This document shows positions 12,171-18,912 of a stretch of 64,000 bases of DNA, piece by piece. Source of the stretch: Macrotis lagotis (Eukaryota > Chordata > Mammalia > Peramelemorphia > Peramelidae); the NCBI RefSeq assembly GCF_037893015.1, contig NC_133663.1:217662740-217726739 (forward strand), given 5' to 3'. The notes under the pieces are model-generated. The model saw only the letters and a list, made by a program, of their open reading frames with translations, did not search any database and was not told where the DNA came from. The translations under genes were made by a program, and so were the position numbers. Each line of letters begins with the position of its first letter. Within the stretch, counting starts at the first letter, position 1.

Positions 12171-12251
12171 GACTCATTATCCACCTCAGGCGCTCTGTCT
12201 GGTTCTTCCCCCATCAAAGAGTGGGGGCCGGAGGTACCCCGAAGACTCATC

Positions 12252-12272
12252 ATGCGTTGGACTGGTGAGTAA
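12252..12272 (+). promoter_or_regulatory. U5 ATG with strong splice donor; mini-uORF in unspliced RNA
   Basis: An ATG at 12252 is followed 10 bases later by a strong 5' splice site (CTG|GTGAGT, GT at 12265-12266). In unspliced RNA the ATG opens a six-codon uORF that stops at 12270-12272, overlapping the donor. If spliced to the acceptor ending at 17640, the ATG is in phase with the env leader. In the 3' LTR the same triplet is ACG (18843-18845). Function is inferred from phase and signal strength only. Confidence 0.6.
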
Positions 12273-12323
12273 GAGGACGGACTAGCATAAAGAAGCCGGC
12301 GTTGTAAATAAAACCTCGGTAAG

Positions 12324-12342
12324 TGGCGCCTGGAACAGGGAC
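12324..12342 (+). promoter_or_regulatory. Primer-binding site, tRNA-Lys-like
   Basis: TGGCGCCTGGAACAGGGAC begins two bases after the LTR. It resembles the tRNA-Lys3-type site TGGCGCCCGAACAGGGAC, with C replaced by T and one extra G in the middle. Lys-type primers are known from betaretroviruses and lentiviruses. Whether the extra base is ancestral or a later mutation cannot be told from one copy. Confidence 0.75.
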
Positions 12343-12475
12343 CTGATTTTGCTAGGGAACGTCTGAATCCGCTGTTCGGATTCTCCAGACAACCTCGGTC
12401 GTTTTCGACCAGGAGGAAGGAGAGGGCGTTTACTCTCAGATATTGCCTGAAGGACATATCCCTACTGTGTTGACT

Positions 12476-15052
12476 ATGCTTCCTTTCTCTTCCCTTTCTC
12501 CTTCCACTCTAATCACGCTCCTTGCCGTGCTGGCCTGTCTGATTGTGCTCTGCTGCCTCCTTCTCTTTTGCCGAACAGGAATTTTCCAGTTCTGCCACCT
12601 GTTAGGATTGCAGCCTCGGCTAGTAGACAGCATGGGGGGCAGGAATAGTATTCCCGCCTTTCAGCCGGAGGAGAAAGGGGTCGTTGCAGCGCAGCTTTAT
12701 AAACTCTGCGCTAAGCATGGCTGTAAATTACCTATCAAGACGTGCCGTGCTTTTGTTGAGAATATCTGGAACATCTGCCCTTGGGTGCAACATAGTGGGA
12801 TCCAACCAGGTAAATGGAAGGTGCTAGGGCAGCAGATGGCCTCCTATGATGACACCTGCCCGGGAAAACTGACCCCTGAGGATTTTACAGTGTATAAGAT
12901 AGTGGATGCAGCCCTGCATCCCCAGAAGGTGACTTTGGCACGACCAATCAGCACTCAGGTGGGTAGCTCGTTGGCGGGATCGGATTCAGAGAGCTCAGAG
13001 GAAGAGGGAAGGCCACCCCCTCCCCTGTATCCATGGGAGGAACTTAGAAGAAACAATGGGGGAACAAGGGGCCCCCAGGGAGAAGAAAATGCCGCATGCC
13101 CCTCCTTACCGAGACAGAAAGGAAAGGGGGAGGGCGATGAATGTGGCGCACTTAGAGATTCAGGGCCGGAAGTTTCCGAGCGCGGGAAGGGAGGGGTGCA
13201 AACAGTCCTCAGGGGTGGCAGGAAGAGGAGCGTGAGTAGGTGGGACAGGGAGGCTGCTGACGAGGAGGGAGAAGTCCGCGCTGATTGGACAGCTGCCGCG
13301 CCCCAGGCTTGGCGGCCCAGCCAGGAAACAGAGGCAAAAAATCCCCCATGTTCCTTGTCCGCCCTTCAGAGATCCCCTCAAGGGCTCCGCCCATCCAGCC
13401 TACTTGCCGCGAGTGCCTCCATAGCAATAGAGAAAGGGGAGGAGGTGGACTGGGATGACTGGGGCCTCTACCGGGTATTTACGGACCCCCTTACCGGAGC
13501 CCGAGACTACCGCCCTGTCCCTTTTAAGATGCTTAAGGAACTTAAGGAGGCCGTGACTAAATACGGCCCAAGCTCCCCTTATGTAAAAAGACTGATGCAA
13601 AACCTCTTCGCTACGCACCCTTGGACCCCTGCTGACTTTGACGAAATTGCAGCCGCGTGCCTGGATGCCTCCTCATATTTAGCTTTTAAGGCTCAGGCCC
13701 GCAGAGAGGCCTCTAAGCTGGCAAAATCCCGGGGTTATACTCCCCTGGATTTAGCCATTGACCTCCTGTGTGGAACTGGAGCCTATACTGACCCTGCTGT
13801 TCAGGCCCGGTATGGCCAGTTTGAGCTAGAGACTGTTAAAGAAACACATGTTGCAGCTTGGGATAAGATTGGAGCCATGAAAGGGGGGAGAGCCACACAG
13901 AAGTTGGTTGGGCTGAAGCAGAGAGCAGATCAGACACCCCTCTCATTTGTGAACGAGGTTAAAGAGACAGTGACTCGTATAATGGGAGACACCCCGGGAT
14001 CTGATCTACTTATGAGACAATTGATTAAAGAGGGACTTCGCCCCAAAGGGATCGCAGCCATTAGCAGCCTTCCCCCCGACACTTCATTAGAAGAAATTGT
14101 TGACAAATTGCTGGACATGCCCAACGAGGATTCAATTCAAGCCTTAGTGACTGCCATGGAGAACCAGGAGGATAGCCTCCTGACCGCCCTTCGCGGTATG
14201 CAGGTGAGACCCACCTGTTTTGGGTGCGGAAAGCCAGGGCACCTCAAAGCACAGTGCAGGCAGCGGCCCCCCTCCACTTCAGTTCCGACCTGTTATTCCT
14301 GTGGAAAGCCAGGTCACATAGCCAGGTTCTGCCGATCCAAAGGGAAGTCGGGAAAAGGGAAAGGGAGGGGCCCGGCCGCGGGCCCCCCCCCCCCCCCCCC
14401 CGTGCTCGAAGACAGCGGCCCCATCACTGTGACTATCCCCGTGAGGGTTGACTATAGAGAAGGAACACAGCAGAGAGAGATCGGGCCTTGGGAAACCTCG
14501 ATGATTCCCATCGAGCTAACTACTTTCCCAGCGCTCATCACAGGGGCTGAGAGATGTGTGGACTTAGTCACCCATACCCAGGTCATTTTTGGTCCCGGAA
14601 GTCCCACATCCGTAAGGGTCACAAACCCCCACCCCTTTCCCACCTTGGTAAAACAGGGCCAAGAGGTGGGAAAGGCGCTGCCCTTGCGGACCCCTCCCGC
14701 TCATGTGAACTGGGTCCACCCGGTCAGCTCTGGGCGACCACTGTTAACCGTCATGGTGGAAAATCAGAAGCTCGAAGGGATAATTGACACTGGAGCCGAT
14801 TGCTCTGTCATAAATAGGGGACAGTGGAGGCCCGAGTGGCCACTCCTACAGAGCCCTCAAGCAGTGACGGGGGTGGGGGGCAATAGATCTGCCATGAAAG
14901 CAGCACACGCCTTACGGTGGTCAGCTTTGGAAGAATCTGGACTCTTCACCCCACTGTGCCTACCCGACCTCCCTTATTCATTATGGGGTAGAGACATCTT
15001 GAGCCAGCTTAACCTGACACTTGCCACCCCTGATAGCCTGCGGGGAAATTAA
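12476..15052 (+). CDS. gag-pro: ERV Gag-protease polyprotein (open)
   Basis: This frame encodes the structural polyprotein that builds the virion core, fused to its aspartic protease. It is open from 12443 with no internal stop; the first ATG is 12476. Residues here count from 12443. A hydrophobic stretch spans about 22-43. The likely classical start is M64 (ATG 12632, A at -3 and G at +4), which opens MGGRNS, a myristoylation-type N-terminus. A PPLY late-domain motif is at 193-196, capsid from about 336, a major homology region at about 488-508, and CCHC boxes at 592-605 and 617-630. A proline run encoded by 19 C follows near 648. The region after it is unassigned, and the protease has DTGA at 782-785 and a GRDIL-type C-terminal motif. 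It ends at 15052, where a slippery heptamer lies directly before the stop. Confidence 0.93.
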   Translation: MLPFSSLSPSTLITLLAVLACLIVLCCLLLFCRTGIFQFCHLLGLQPRLVDSMGGRNSIPAFQPEEKGVVAAQLYKLCAKHGCKLPIKTCRAFVENIWNICPWVQHSGIQPGKWKVLGQQMASYDDTCPGKLTPEDFTVYKIVDAALHPQKVTLARPISTQVGSSLAGSDSESSEEEGRPPPPLYPWEELRRNNGGTRGPQGEENAACPSLPRQKGKGEGDECGALRDSGPEVSERGKGGVQTVLRGGRKRSVSRWDREAADEEGEVRADWTAAAPQAWRPSQETEAKNPPCSLSALQRSPQGLRPSSLLAASASIAIEKGEEVDWDDWGLYRVFTDPLTGARDYRPVPFKMLKELKEAVTKYGPSSPYVKRLMQNLFATHPWTPADFDEIAAACLDASSYLAFKAQARREASKLAKSRGYTPLDLAIDLLCGTGAYTDPAVQARYGQFELETVKETHVAAWDKIGAMKGGRATQKLVGLKQRADQTPLSFVNEVKETVTRIMGDTPGSDLLMRQLIKEGLRPKGIAAISSLPPDTSLEEIVDKLLDMPNEDSIQALVTAMENQEDSLLTALRGMQVRPTCFGCGKPGHLKAQCRQRPPSTSVPTCYSCGKPGHIARFCRSKGKSGKGKGRGPAAGPPPPPPVLEDSGPITVTIPVRVDYREGTQQREIGPWETSMIPIELTTFPALITGAERCVDLVTHTQVIFGPGSPTSVRVTNPHPFPTLVKQGQEVGKALPLRTPPAHVNWVHPVSSGRPLLTVMVENQKLEGIIDTGADCSVINRGQWRPEWPLLQSPQAVTGVGGNRSAMKAAHALRWSALEESGLFTPLCLPDLPYSLWGRDILSQLNLTLATPDSLRGN
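14383..14401 (+). repeat. Poly-C run (19 C) inside gag-pro
   Basis: Nineteen consecutive C between the zinc boxes and the protease encode a proline run. The frame is open through it in this assembly. A homopolymer of this length is prone to replication slippage and to sequencing error, so the true length, and with it the protease frame, should be regarded with caution. Confidence 0.95.
15043..15049 (+). promoter_or_regulatory. Candidate -1 ribosomal frameshift site GGGAAAT
   Basis: The heptamer fits X XXY YYZ in the gag-pro frame (third base of CGG, then GGA, AAT) and ends immediately before the TAA at 15050-15052. A -1 slip enters exactly the frame of pol, which is open from there. The related GGGAAAC is used by type D betaretroviruses and visna virus. 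A possible downstream stem pairs GGGG near 15055 with CCCC near 15081 and encloses the palindrome CTCTAGAG (15063-15070). No folding was computed. Confidence 0.75.
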
Positions 15053-15069
15053 TTGGGGCCACTCTAGAG

Positions 15070-17598
15070 ATGAGCTTTTCCCCCAGAATAACATGGATTA
15101 ACAAGAAACCTATTTGGGTTGAGCAGTGGCCCCTGACAAAAGAAAAGCTCATCGCCCTCACAGACATAGTAATGACCCTCCTGCGCGAGAACAAAGTGGA
15201 ACCGTCCCTTAGCCCGTATAACTCCCCCGTCTTTGTCATAAAAAAGAAAGGGGGGAGTTGGAGAATGTGGATTGATCTTCGGGCAGTAAATGCCAACATG
15301 GTACCCATGGGGACCCTCCAACCTGGTCTCCCTATGCCCACTGCAGTCCCGCAAGGGTGGACTATTATAGTGATTGATGTTAAAGACTGCTTCTATAGCA
15401 TTCCCCTCCACCCGGAGGACAAAGAAAAATTTGCCTTTTCCCTCCCCGCGATCAATTTCCAAGCCCCCAGTAAACGTTATCAGTTCACCGTCCTACCGCA
15501 GGGAATGGCCAATAGCCCCACCCTGTGCCAGCTTTACATGGATACTCTGCTACATCCTATCAGAAAAGAATTCCTGAATTGCATGCTCATACATTACATG
15601 GATGATATCTTGATTGCAGCACCTTCTGTGCCGGGGGCTCGGGCTTGCTTGCAACGCACCACCCATGTCCTCCGCAAGAAGGGGCTTCACATAGCCCCGG
15701 AAAAGGTACAGATGGATTTCCCCTATGATTACTTGGGGCATAGGATTTTTCCGGGAAAGATTATTAGGGCACTTCCTCCGATCAACGTCGAGGGATACAC
15801 TACTCTTAATGATTTTCAGAGGCTTGTTGGCGCCATACAGTGGCTGCGTCCCGCTATGCCCCTCCCATCCTCCTTAATGCAACCTCTATATGATGTCCTT
15901 AAAGGCGACTCCCATCTGTCATCCCCTAGAAGTTGGACCCCCCAGGCAAGACAGGCGCTCTCGGAAATTTTCCGCAGAACCTCTTCCTTCTTGGTTCAAT
16001 ACAACCCGGAGTCGCCTGTCCTCTTCCACACACTGGGGGACAGTTCCCTTGGCTGGGGATGTTTATTCCAGAGACATGGATGCCTTGAATGGCTATACCC
16101 CCGGACCACTAAGAGCATCATCCGGGACCGGTGGGAGGCCCTGGCCTTATTTTGCCTTCAGGCCTCAGAGCGATGCCAGCATCTCTTTGGCCTCTTGCCT
16201 GTCCTCAACTTTACCCTCCCAGAGGAGGTGACCCACTCACTAGTTGATAGATCTATCGCTTGGGCCACTGTCCTGACTACCCTCTCTCAGACCAGACTCA
16301 CGCCACCTCCCGTGGTTAGAGTGTTCGCTGAACTGCACCTTTCCCGCCCGCGCCCTCTAGTGTCCCCAGAACCAGTGACCGGCCCTAATGTCTTCACTGA
16401 CGCTACCAGGTTGGGCCGTGCTGTGGTCCATGACCCTGCTAGACCCGCCACCTGGATTTTTGATACCCCCTTTGACTCCACTCAGAAGAATGAACTATAT
16501 GCTATACTTCAGGCTTTCCGTCTCTACAGAGACACCCCTTTTAATCTTATTACTGACAGTATGTATTGTGCCATGCTAATCCCTCGTTTAGAAGATGCCT
16601 TCATTTCCTCGACTTCTTCCATTAGCCCACTCCTTATACAGCTGCAATCCTCCCTCCATGATAGAAACCACCCCCTGTTTGTTCTTCACGTGCGCTCTCA
16701 CGTTTCTTCCACCGGCCCCATATTCCAGGGCAATGCGGAGGCAGATACGGCTCTCTTGTTAAACCTGTCCACACCTGCCCAGCTGGCACATGGTAAGTAT
16801 CACTTGTCATCCAGGTCGCTCCGGCGCCTATACAGCATTCCCCGGAAGGAGGCTCGCCAAATTGTGCGCTCCTGCACTTCTTGTGCTCCCTTTAGACAAG
16901 CCCTCCCCGCGGAGGGGTCTAACCCATGTGGGGACGGCCCCAATGCTCTTTGGCAGATGGACATTACTCACCTGGGTCGTAAGTACATCCATGTCTCGGT
17001 GGACACCTTCTCCTCCTTCACCTTCGCCTCTCTACAGCCAGGAGAAGCGGTTAAACACGTTCTCTCACATCTATATGCCCAGATGGCTGTCTTAGGCGTC
17101 CCCTCGGCTATCAAAACCGATAATGGGCCCGCCTACACCTCAAGAGCCTTTGCTTCCTTTTGCAAAGAATTTTCCATTTCCCATTCCACTGGGATCCCTT
17201 ACAATCCCACTGGCCAAGCTTTGGTAGAAAGAGCAAATCGCACACTCAAAACTACGCTCTTTAAACAGAAAGGGGGAGTTGGCAGGTCACTGACCCATTC
17301 AGACCTGTCTCAGGTACTATTTACCATGAATTTCCTACAAGTCAGGGATGACGGCACTACAGCCGCCCAAAGATTTTTCTCCCCAAAAGGACATGCTAAG
17401 AAAGAACCAACGCTCCTGCCCTCTCCCACCAAGGCCCTACCAGGCTCTAAAGTCATGTGGAGAGATGAAGAGGGAGGTTGGCATGGCCCTGTAACGGTAA
17501 AGAACAGAAGACAGGGCCACCTGTCATTTCATCCCAAGGATAAGATAGAAGAGCCAGAAAGATGGCTCCCTGTTTACAAGATAAGAGACCTTGATTAA
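15070..17598 (+). CDS. pol: ERV Pol: reverse transcriptase, RNase H, integrase (open)
   Basis: Pol copies viral RNA into DNA and integrates it. The 842-codon frame starts nominally at ATG 15070 but is open back to the frameshift site, so expression as a Gag-Pro-Pol fusion is more likely than independent initiation. Reverse transcriptase: catalytic D103, LPQGMANSP at 142-150, YMDD at 176-179. RNase H: D444, E475, D496 and D559. Integrase: HHCC zinc site H574, H578, C602, C605, then D631, D684 and E720 with the canonical 35-residue D-E spacing; the C-terminal domain ends near residue 835. No stop or frameshift was seen. The ATG 17598-17600 overlaps its stop but opens only a six-codon frame. Confidence 0.95.
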   Translation: MSFSPRITWINKKPIWVEQWPLTKEKLIALTDIVMTLLRENKVEPSLSPYNSPVFVIKKKGGSWRMWIDLRAVNANMVPMGTLQPGLPMPTAVPQGWTIIVIDVKDCFYSIPLHPEDKEKFAFSLPAINFQAPSKRYQFTVLPQGMANSPTLCQLYMDTLLHPIRKEFLNCMLIHYMDDILIAAPSVPGARACLQRTTHVLRKKGLHIAPEKVQMDFPYDYLGHRIFPGKIIRALPPINVEGYTTLNDFQRLVGAIQWLRPAMPLPSSLMQPLYDVLKGDSHLSSPRSWTPQARQALSEIFRRTSSFLVQYNPESPVLFHTLGDSSLGWGCLFQRHGCLEWLYPRTTKSIIRDRWEALALFCLQASERCQHLFGLLPVLNFTLPEEVTHSLVDRSIAWATVLTTLSQTRLTPPPVVRVFAELHLSRPRPLVSPEPVTGPNVFTDATRLGRAVVHDPARPATWIFDTPFDSTQKNELYAILQAFRLYRDTPFNLITDSMYCAMLIPRLEDAFISSTSSISPLLIQLQSSLHDRNHPLFVLHVRSHVSSTGPIFQGNAEADTALLLNLSTPAQLAHGKYHLSSRSLRRLYSIPRKEARQIVRSCTSCAPFRQALPAEGSNPCGDGPNALWQMDITHLGRKYIHVSVDTFSSFTFASLQPGEAVKHVLSHLYAQMAVLGVPSAIKTDNGPAYTSRAFASFCKEFSISHSTGIPYNPTGQALVERANRTLKTTLFKQKGGVGRSLTHSDLSQVLFTMNFLQVRDDGTTAAQRFFSPKGHAKKEPTLLPSPTKALPGSKVMWRDEEGGWHGPVTVKNRRQGHLSFHPKDKIEEPERWLPVYKIRDLD
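15239..15256 (+). promoter_or_regulatory. PPT-like purine tract in the RT coding region
   Basis: An A-rich then G-rich purine run (ending gaaaggggggagttgg) resembles the 3' PPT but is not identical to it. It encodes the common VIKKKGG motif of retroviral RT, so coding constraint alone could explain it. It is listed because the same run (gggggagttgg) also follows the integrase copy. Confidence 0.35.
17263..17278 (+). promoter_or_regulatory. Candidate central polypurine tract in integrase
   Basis: aaacagaaagggggag is identical over 16 bases to the 3' PPT at 18563-18578. It lies in the integrase coding region, codons for KQKGG after the catalytic Glu. In lentiviruses a second PPT copy in integrase primes an additional plus-strand start. 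A role here is inferred from identity alone. Confidence 0.6.
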
Positions 17599-17620
17599 TG
17601 CCCAACCCTACGGGGTGAGA

Positions 17621-17640
17621 GGAATTTCTTCCTTTTTCAG
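17621..17640 (+). promoter_or_regulatory. Candidate env splice acceptor
   Basis: A pyrimidine-rich stretch (ttcttcctttttcag) ends in AG at 17639-17640, 42 bases after the pol stop. The following codons, read in the surface-protein frame, form a hydrophobic leader-like segment. The exon phase at the acceptor matches the donor at 12265. Confidence 0.7.
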
Positions 17641-18190
17641 GCCTTCTGATCGTCGTAGGGATCCTTGGAGGTGCTCCATCTGAAGGAAATCCGACATGGG
17701 GAATACTCCGAGTTATTCCCTCTCCCCTTCCAGTAGCACGGAACTCCCCGATCTACCCTCGGCTGCTAGTGACCAATACATCGATGGGGCTCCCTTCTGC
17801 ATATATGGACCCCGCTGAAGCACCGGTCCAGAACTCCTTCTGCTGGGACCTGAACAACTCCCTATGTTTCGACATCGGGGAAGAAAATCGGTCCTGGAAC
17901 TTCAACTCCACAGGGCAGAACGATTTTAACTATAGCACTGCCCCGACTGACCCCTGCGTCGGCCTTTTCCCGCAGACGACTGTCAGCCCAGCAGGGACAA
18001 AAAAGGGGACCCAGCTCCGAGGCCTTCTGGGTTGGCGACCCCTGGTGAATCAAACCCAACGGGACTTCACGATTCCTCGGTGGGGCCCCTCATGTGTGGC
18101 CACAGGGGAAGACATCGAGGATCCCATACCATGGAGGGATTGCCAGATGGCGGGAGGGTACCCCCTTGAGGGTGAACAAGGACGCTGATT
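17641..18190 (+). pseudogene. env: ERV env remnant: leader and N-terminal surface part
   Basis: Env would be the surface glycoprotein. The frame is open from the stop at about 17616-17618 to the TGA at 18186-18188 and has no ATG until 17784. It begins after the splice acceptor with a hydrophobic leader-like segment (LLIVVGILGG), followed by a secreted-type domain with several N-glycosylation sequons (NTS, NNS, NRS, NST, NYS) and few cysteines. Only about 180 codons remain, against 550-650 usual for an alpha/betaretroviral Env. The receptor-binding remainder, the cleavage site and the fusion peptide are missing. It stops at the junction with the transmembrane tail, which is in another frame. 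Defective. Confidence 0.8.
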
Positions 18191-18334
18191 CTGGGAATCA
18201 CCCTACTTGTTGTCTGTTTCTGCCGCCTAGCTAGGCGACAGAGGGGCTATATGCTTCTTACTCAGAAAGCCTTCATGGCCATGGAGACCGGGGAGGATCC
18301 CCAAGTCTGGCTAGCTGCCATGCATGACATGTGA
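18182..18334 (+). pseudogene. env: ERV env remnant: transmembrane anchor and cytoplasmic tail
   Basis: A separate frame encodes a hydrophobic membrane span (LILGITLLVVCFC), a basic stop-transfer RLARRQR and a tail of about 28 residues, ending at TGA 18332-18334. This is what remains of the Env C-terminus. The frame differs from the upstream surface part, and stops lie just upstream in its own frame, so the internal deletion joins the two ends out of frame near 18150-18182. No fusion product is expected. Confidence 0.75.
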
Positions 18335-18560
18335 CACCTAGGGGTAAGACGAGGTAAACCCCAAGACGGGCAACCTCTCCTAACCCAGCCACCTAAGACA
18401 GGCCCTGAGGGTGTCGGGCGCCTAGGACGGGCAAGGTCCTGGGTTGAAGGAGATGACCTAAGACAGGGTTCCTCGCCCCCGGCTATCAGAGGCCAGTAGA
18501 AATGACACCGCTTAAGGCTAACCTCAGCACCGCTTAAGGTCACGCCAAGTGATAACCTTG
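18335..18560 (+). other. ERV 3' untranslated region with short direct repeats
   Basis: GC-rich non-coding sequence lies between env and the PPT. caccgcttaagg occurs twice with a 22-base period (18506-18517, 18528-18539), and cctaagacagg also occurs twice (near 18391 and 18458). Such regions in simple retroviruses can hold RNA export elements. No structure was computed and no known element was recognised. Confidence 0.6.
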
Positions 18561-18562
18561 TA

Positions 18563-18579
18563 AAACAGAAAGGGGGAGA
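18563..18579 (+). promoter_or_regulatory. 3' polypurine tract
   Basis: aaacagaaagggggaga lies directly before the TG of the 3' LTR at 18580, the position from which retroviral plus-strand DNA is primed. Confidence 0.92.
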
Positions 18580-18912
18580 TGTTGGGGGCGGGGGGAAGAG
18601 GCTTGGCGGTCGCTTAGCGGGGGAAACATAATCACCTTATAAGGGAATGTTACAGAACTCGGCCCCTCATTGGGTAAGAGTTCATGGGAGGGAGGAGAGA
18701 AGGGATAAAAGTGTCTGCTGAGAGGTTGGGAGGGAGCGGGATGTGATCACAGAAGAATAAAGACTCATTATCCACCTCAGCCGCTCTGTCTGGTTCTTCC
18801 CCCATCAAAGAGTGGGGGCCGGAGGTACCCCGAAGACTCATCACGCGTTGGACTGGTGAGTAAGAGGATGGACTAGCATAAAGAAGCCGGCGTTGTAAAT
18901 AAAACCCCGGCA
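18580..18912 (+). repeat. ERV 3' LTR (333 bp)
   Basis: Starts TGTTGGGGG and ends GGCA. It is about 98% identical to the 5' LTR, with an extra A at 18735 and the U5 ATG changed to ACG at 18843-18845. The polyadenylation signal is at 18755-18760. The bases after it (tgaaggaatt) do not repeat those before the 5' LTR (ctctaac), so no target duplication is present. Confidence 0.95.

Larger units (their letters stand above)
11990..12321 (+). repeat. ERV 5' LTR (332 bp)
   Basis: The LTR starts TGTTGGGGG and ends TA, where the 3' copy ends CA. It differs from the 3' LTR at 18580-18912 by six substitutions (12107, 12190, 12253, 12278, 12316, 12320) and one 1-base indel near 12144, about 1.8%. Promoter elements, an AATAAA and a splice donor lie within it. 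From these, U3 is about 11990-12140, R about 12140-12187 and U5 the rest. The R boundaries are inferred, not mapped. Confidence 0.95.
12322..18579 (+). mobile_element. Endogenous retrovirus, class II (alpha/beta-like), internal region
   Basis: The internal region of the provirus holds leader and primer site, gag-pro, pol, an env remnant and a 3' polypurine tract. Class II affinity rests on two CCHC boxes, the Lys-like primer site, the betaretrovirus-like capsid and the integrase C-terminus. The gag-pro single frame with one frameshift before pol is like alpharetroviruses rather than typical three-frame betaretroviruses. It is far richer in GC than its AT-rich surroundings. Gag-pro and pol have no internal stop, which indicates a young insertion; env is defective by deletion. 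Confidence 0.95.

Noticed and set aside
12307..12312. Second AATAAA near the LTR end as the polyadenylation signal
   Set aside because: It lies only about ten bases before the LTR end, leaving no room for R/U5 processing; the AATAAA at 12165 with its downstream GT-rich stretch fits better.
15064..15462. 132-codon antisense frame opposite pol, and similar antisense frames opposite gag (12092-12457, 13209-13427)
   Set aside because: They are mirror frames of GC-rich viral coding sequence with no recognised domain, start context or promoter.
17598..17618. ATG overlapping the pol stop as the env start
   Set aside because: It opens a six-codon frame ending in TGA before the splice acceptor, so it cannot start env from this RNA.
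18262..18543. 93-codon minus-strand frame in the ERV 3' end
   Set aside because: It spans the env tail and non-coding 3' region in antisense; no domain or signal supports an antisense gene.
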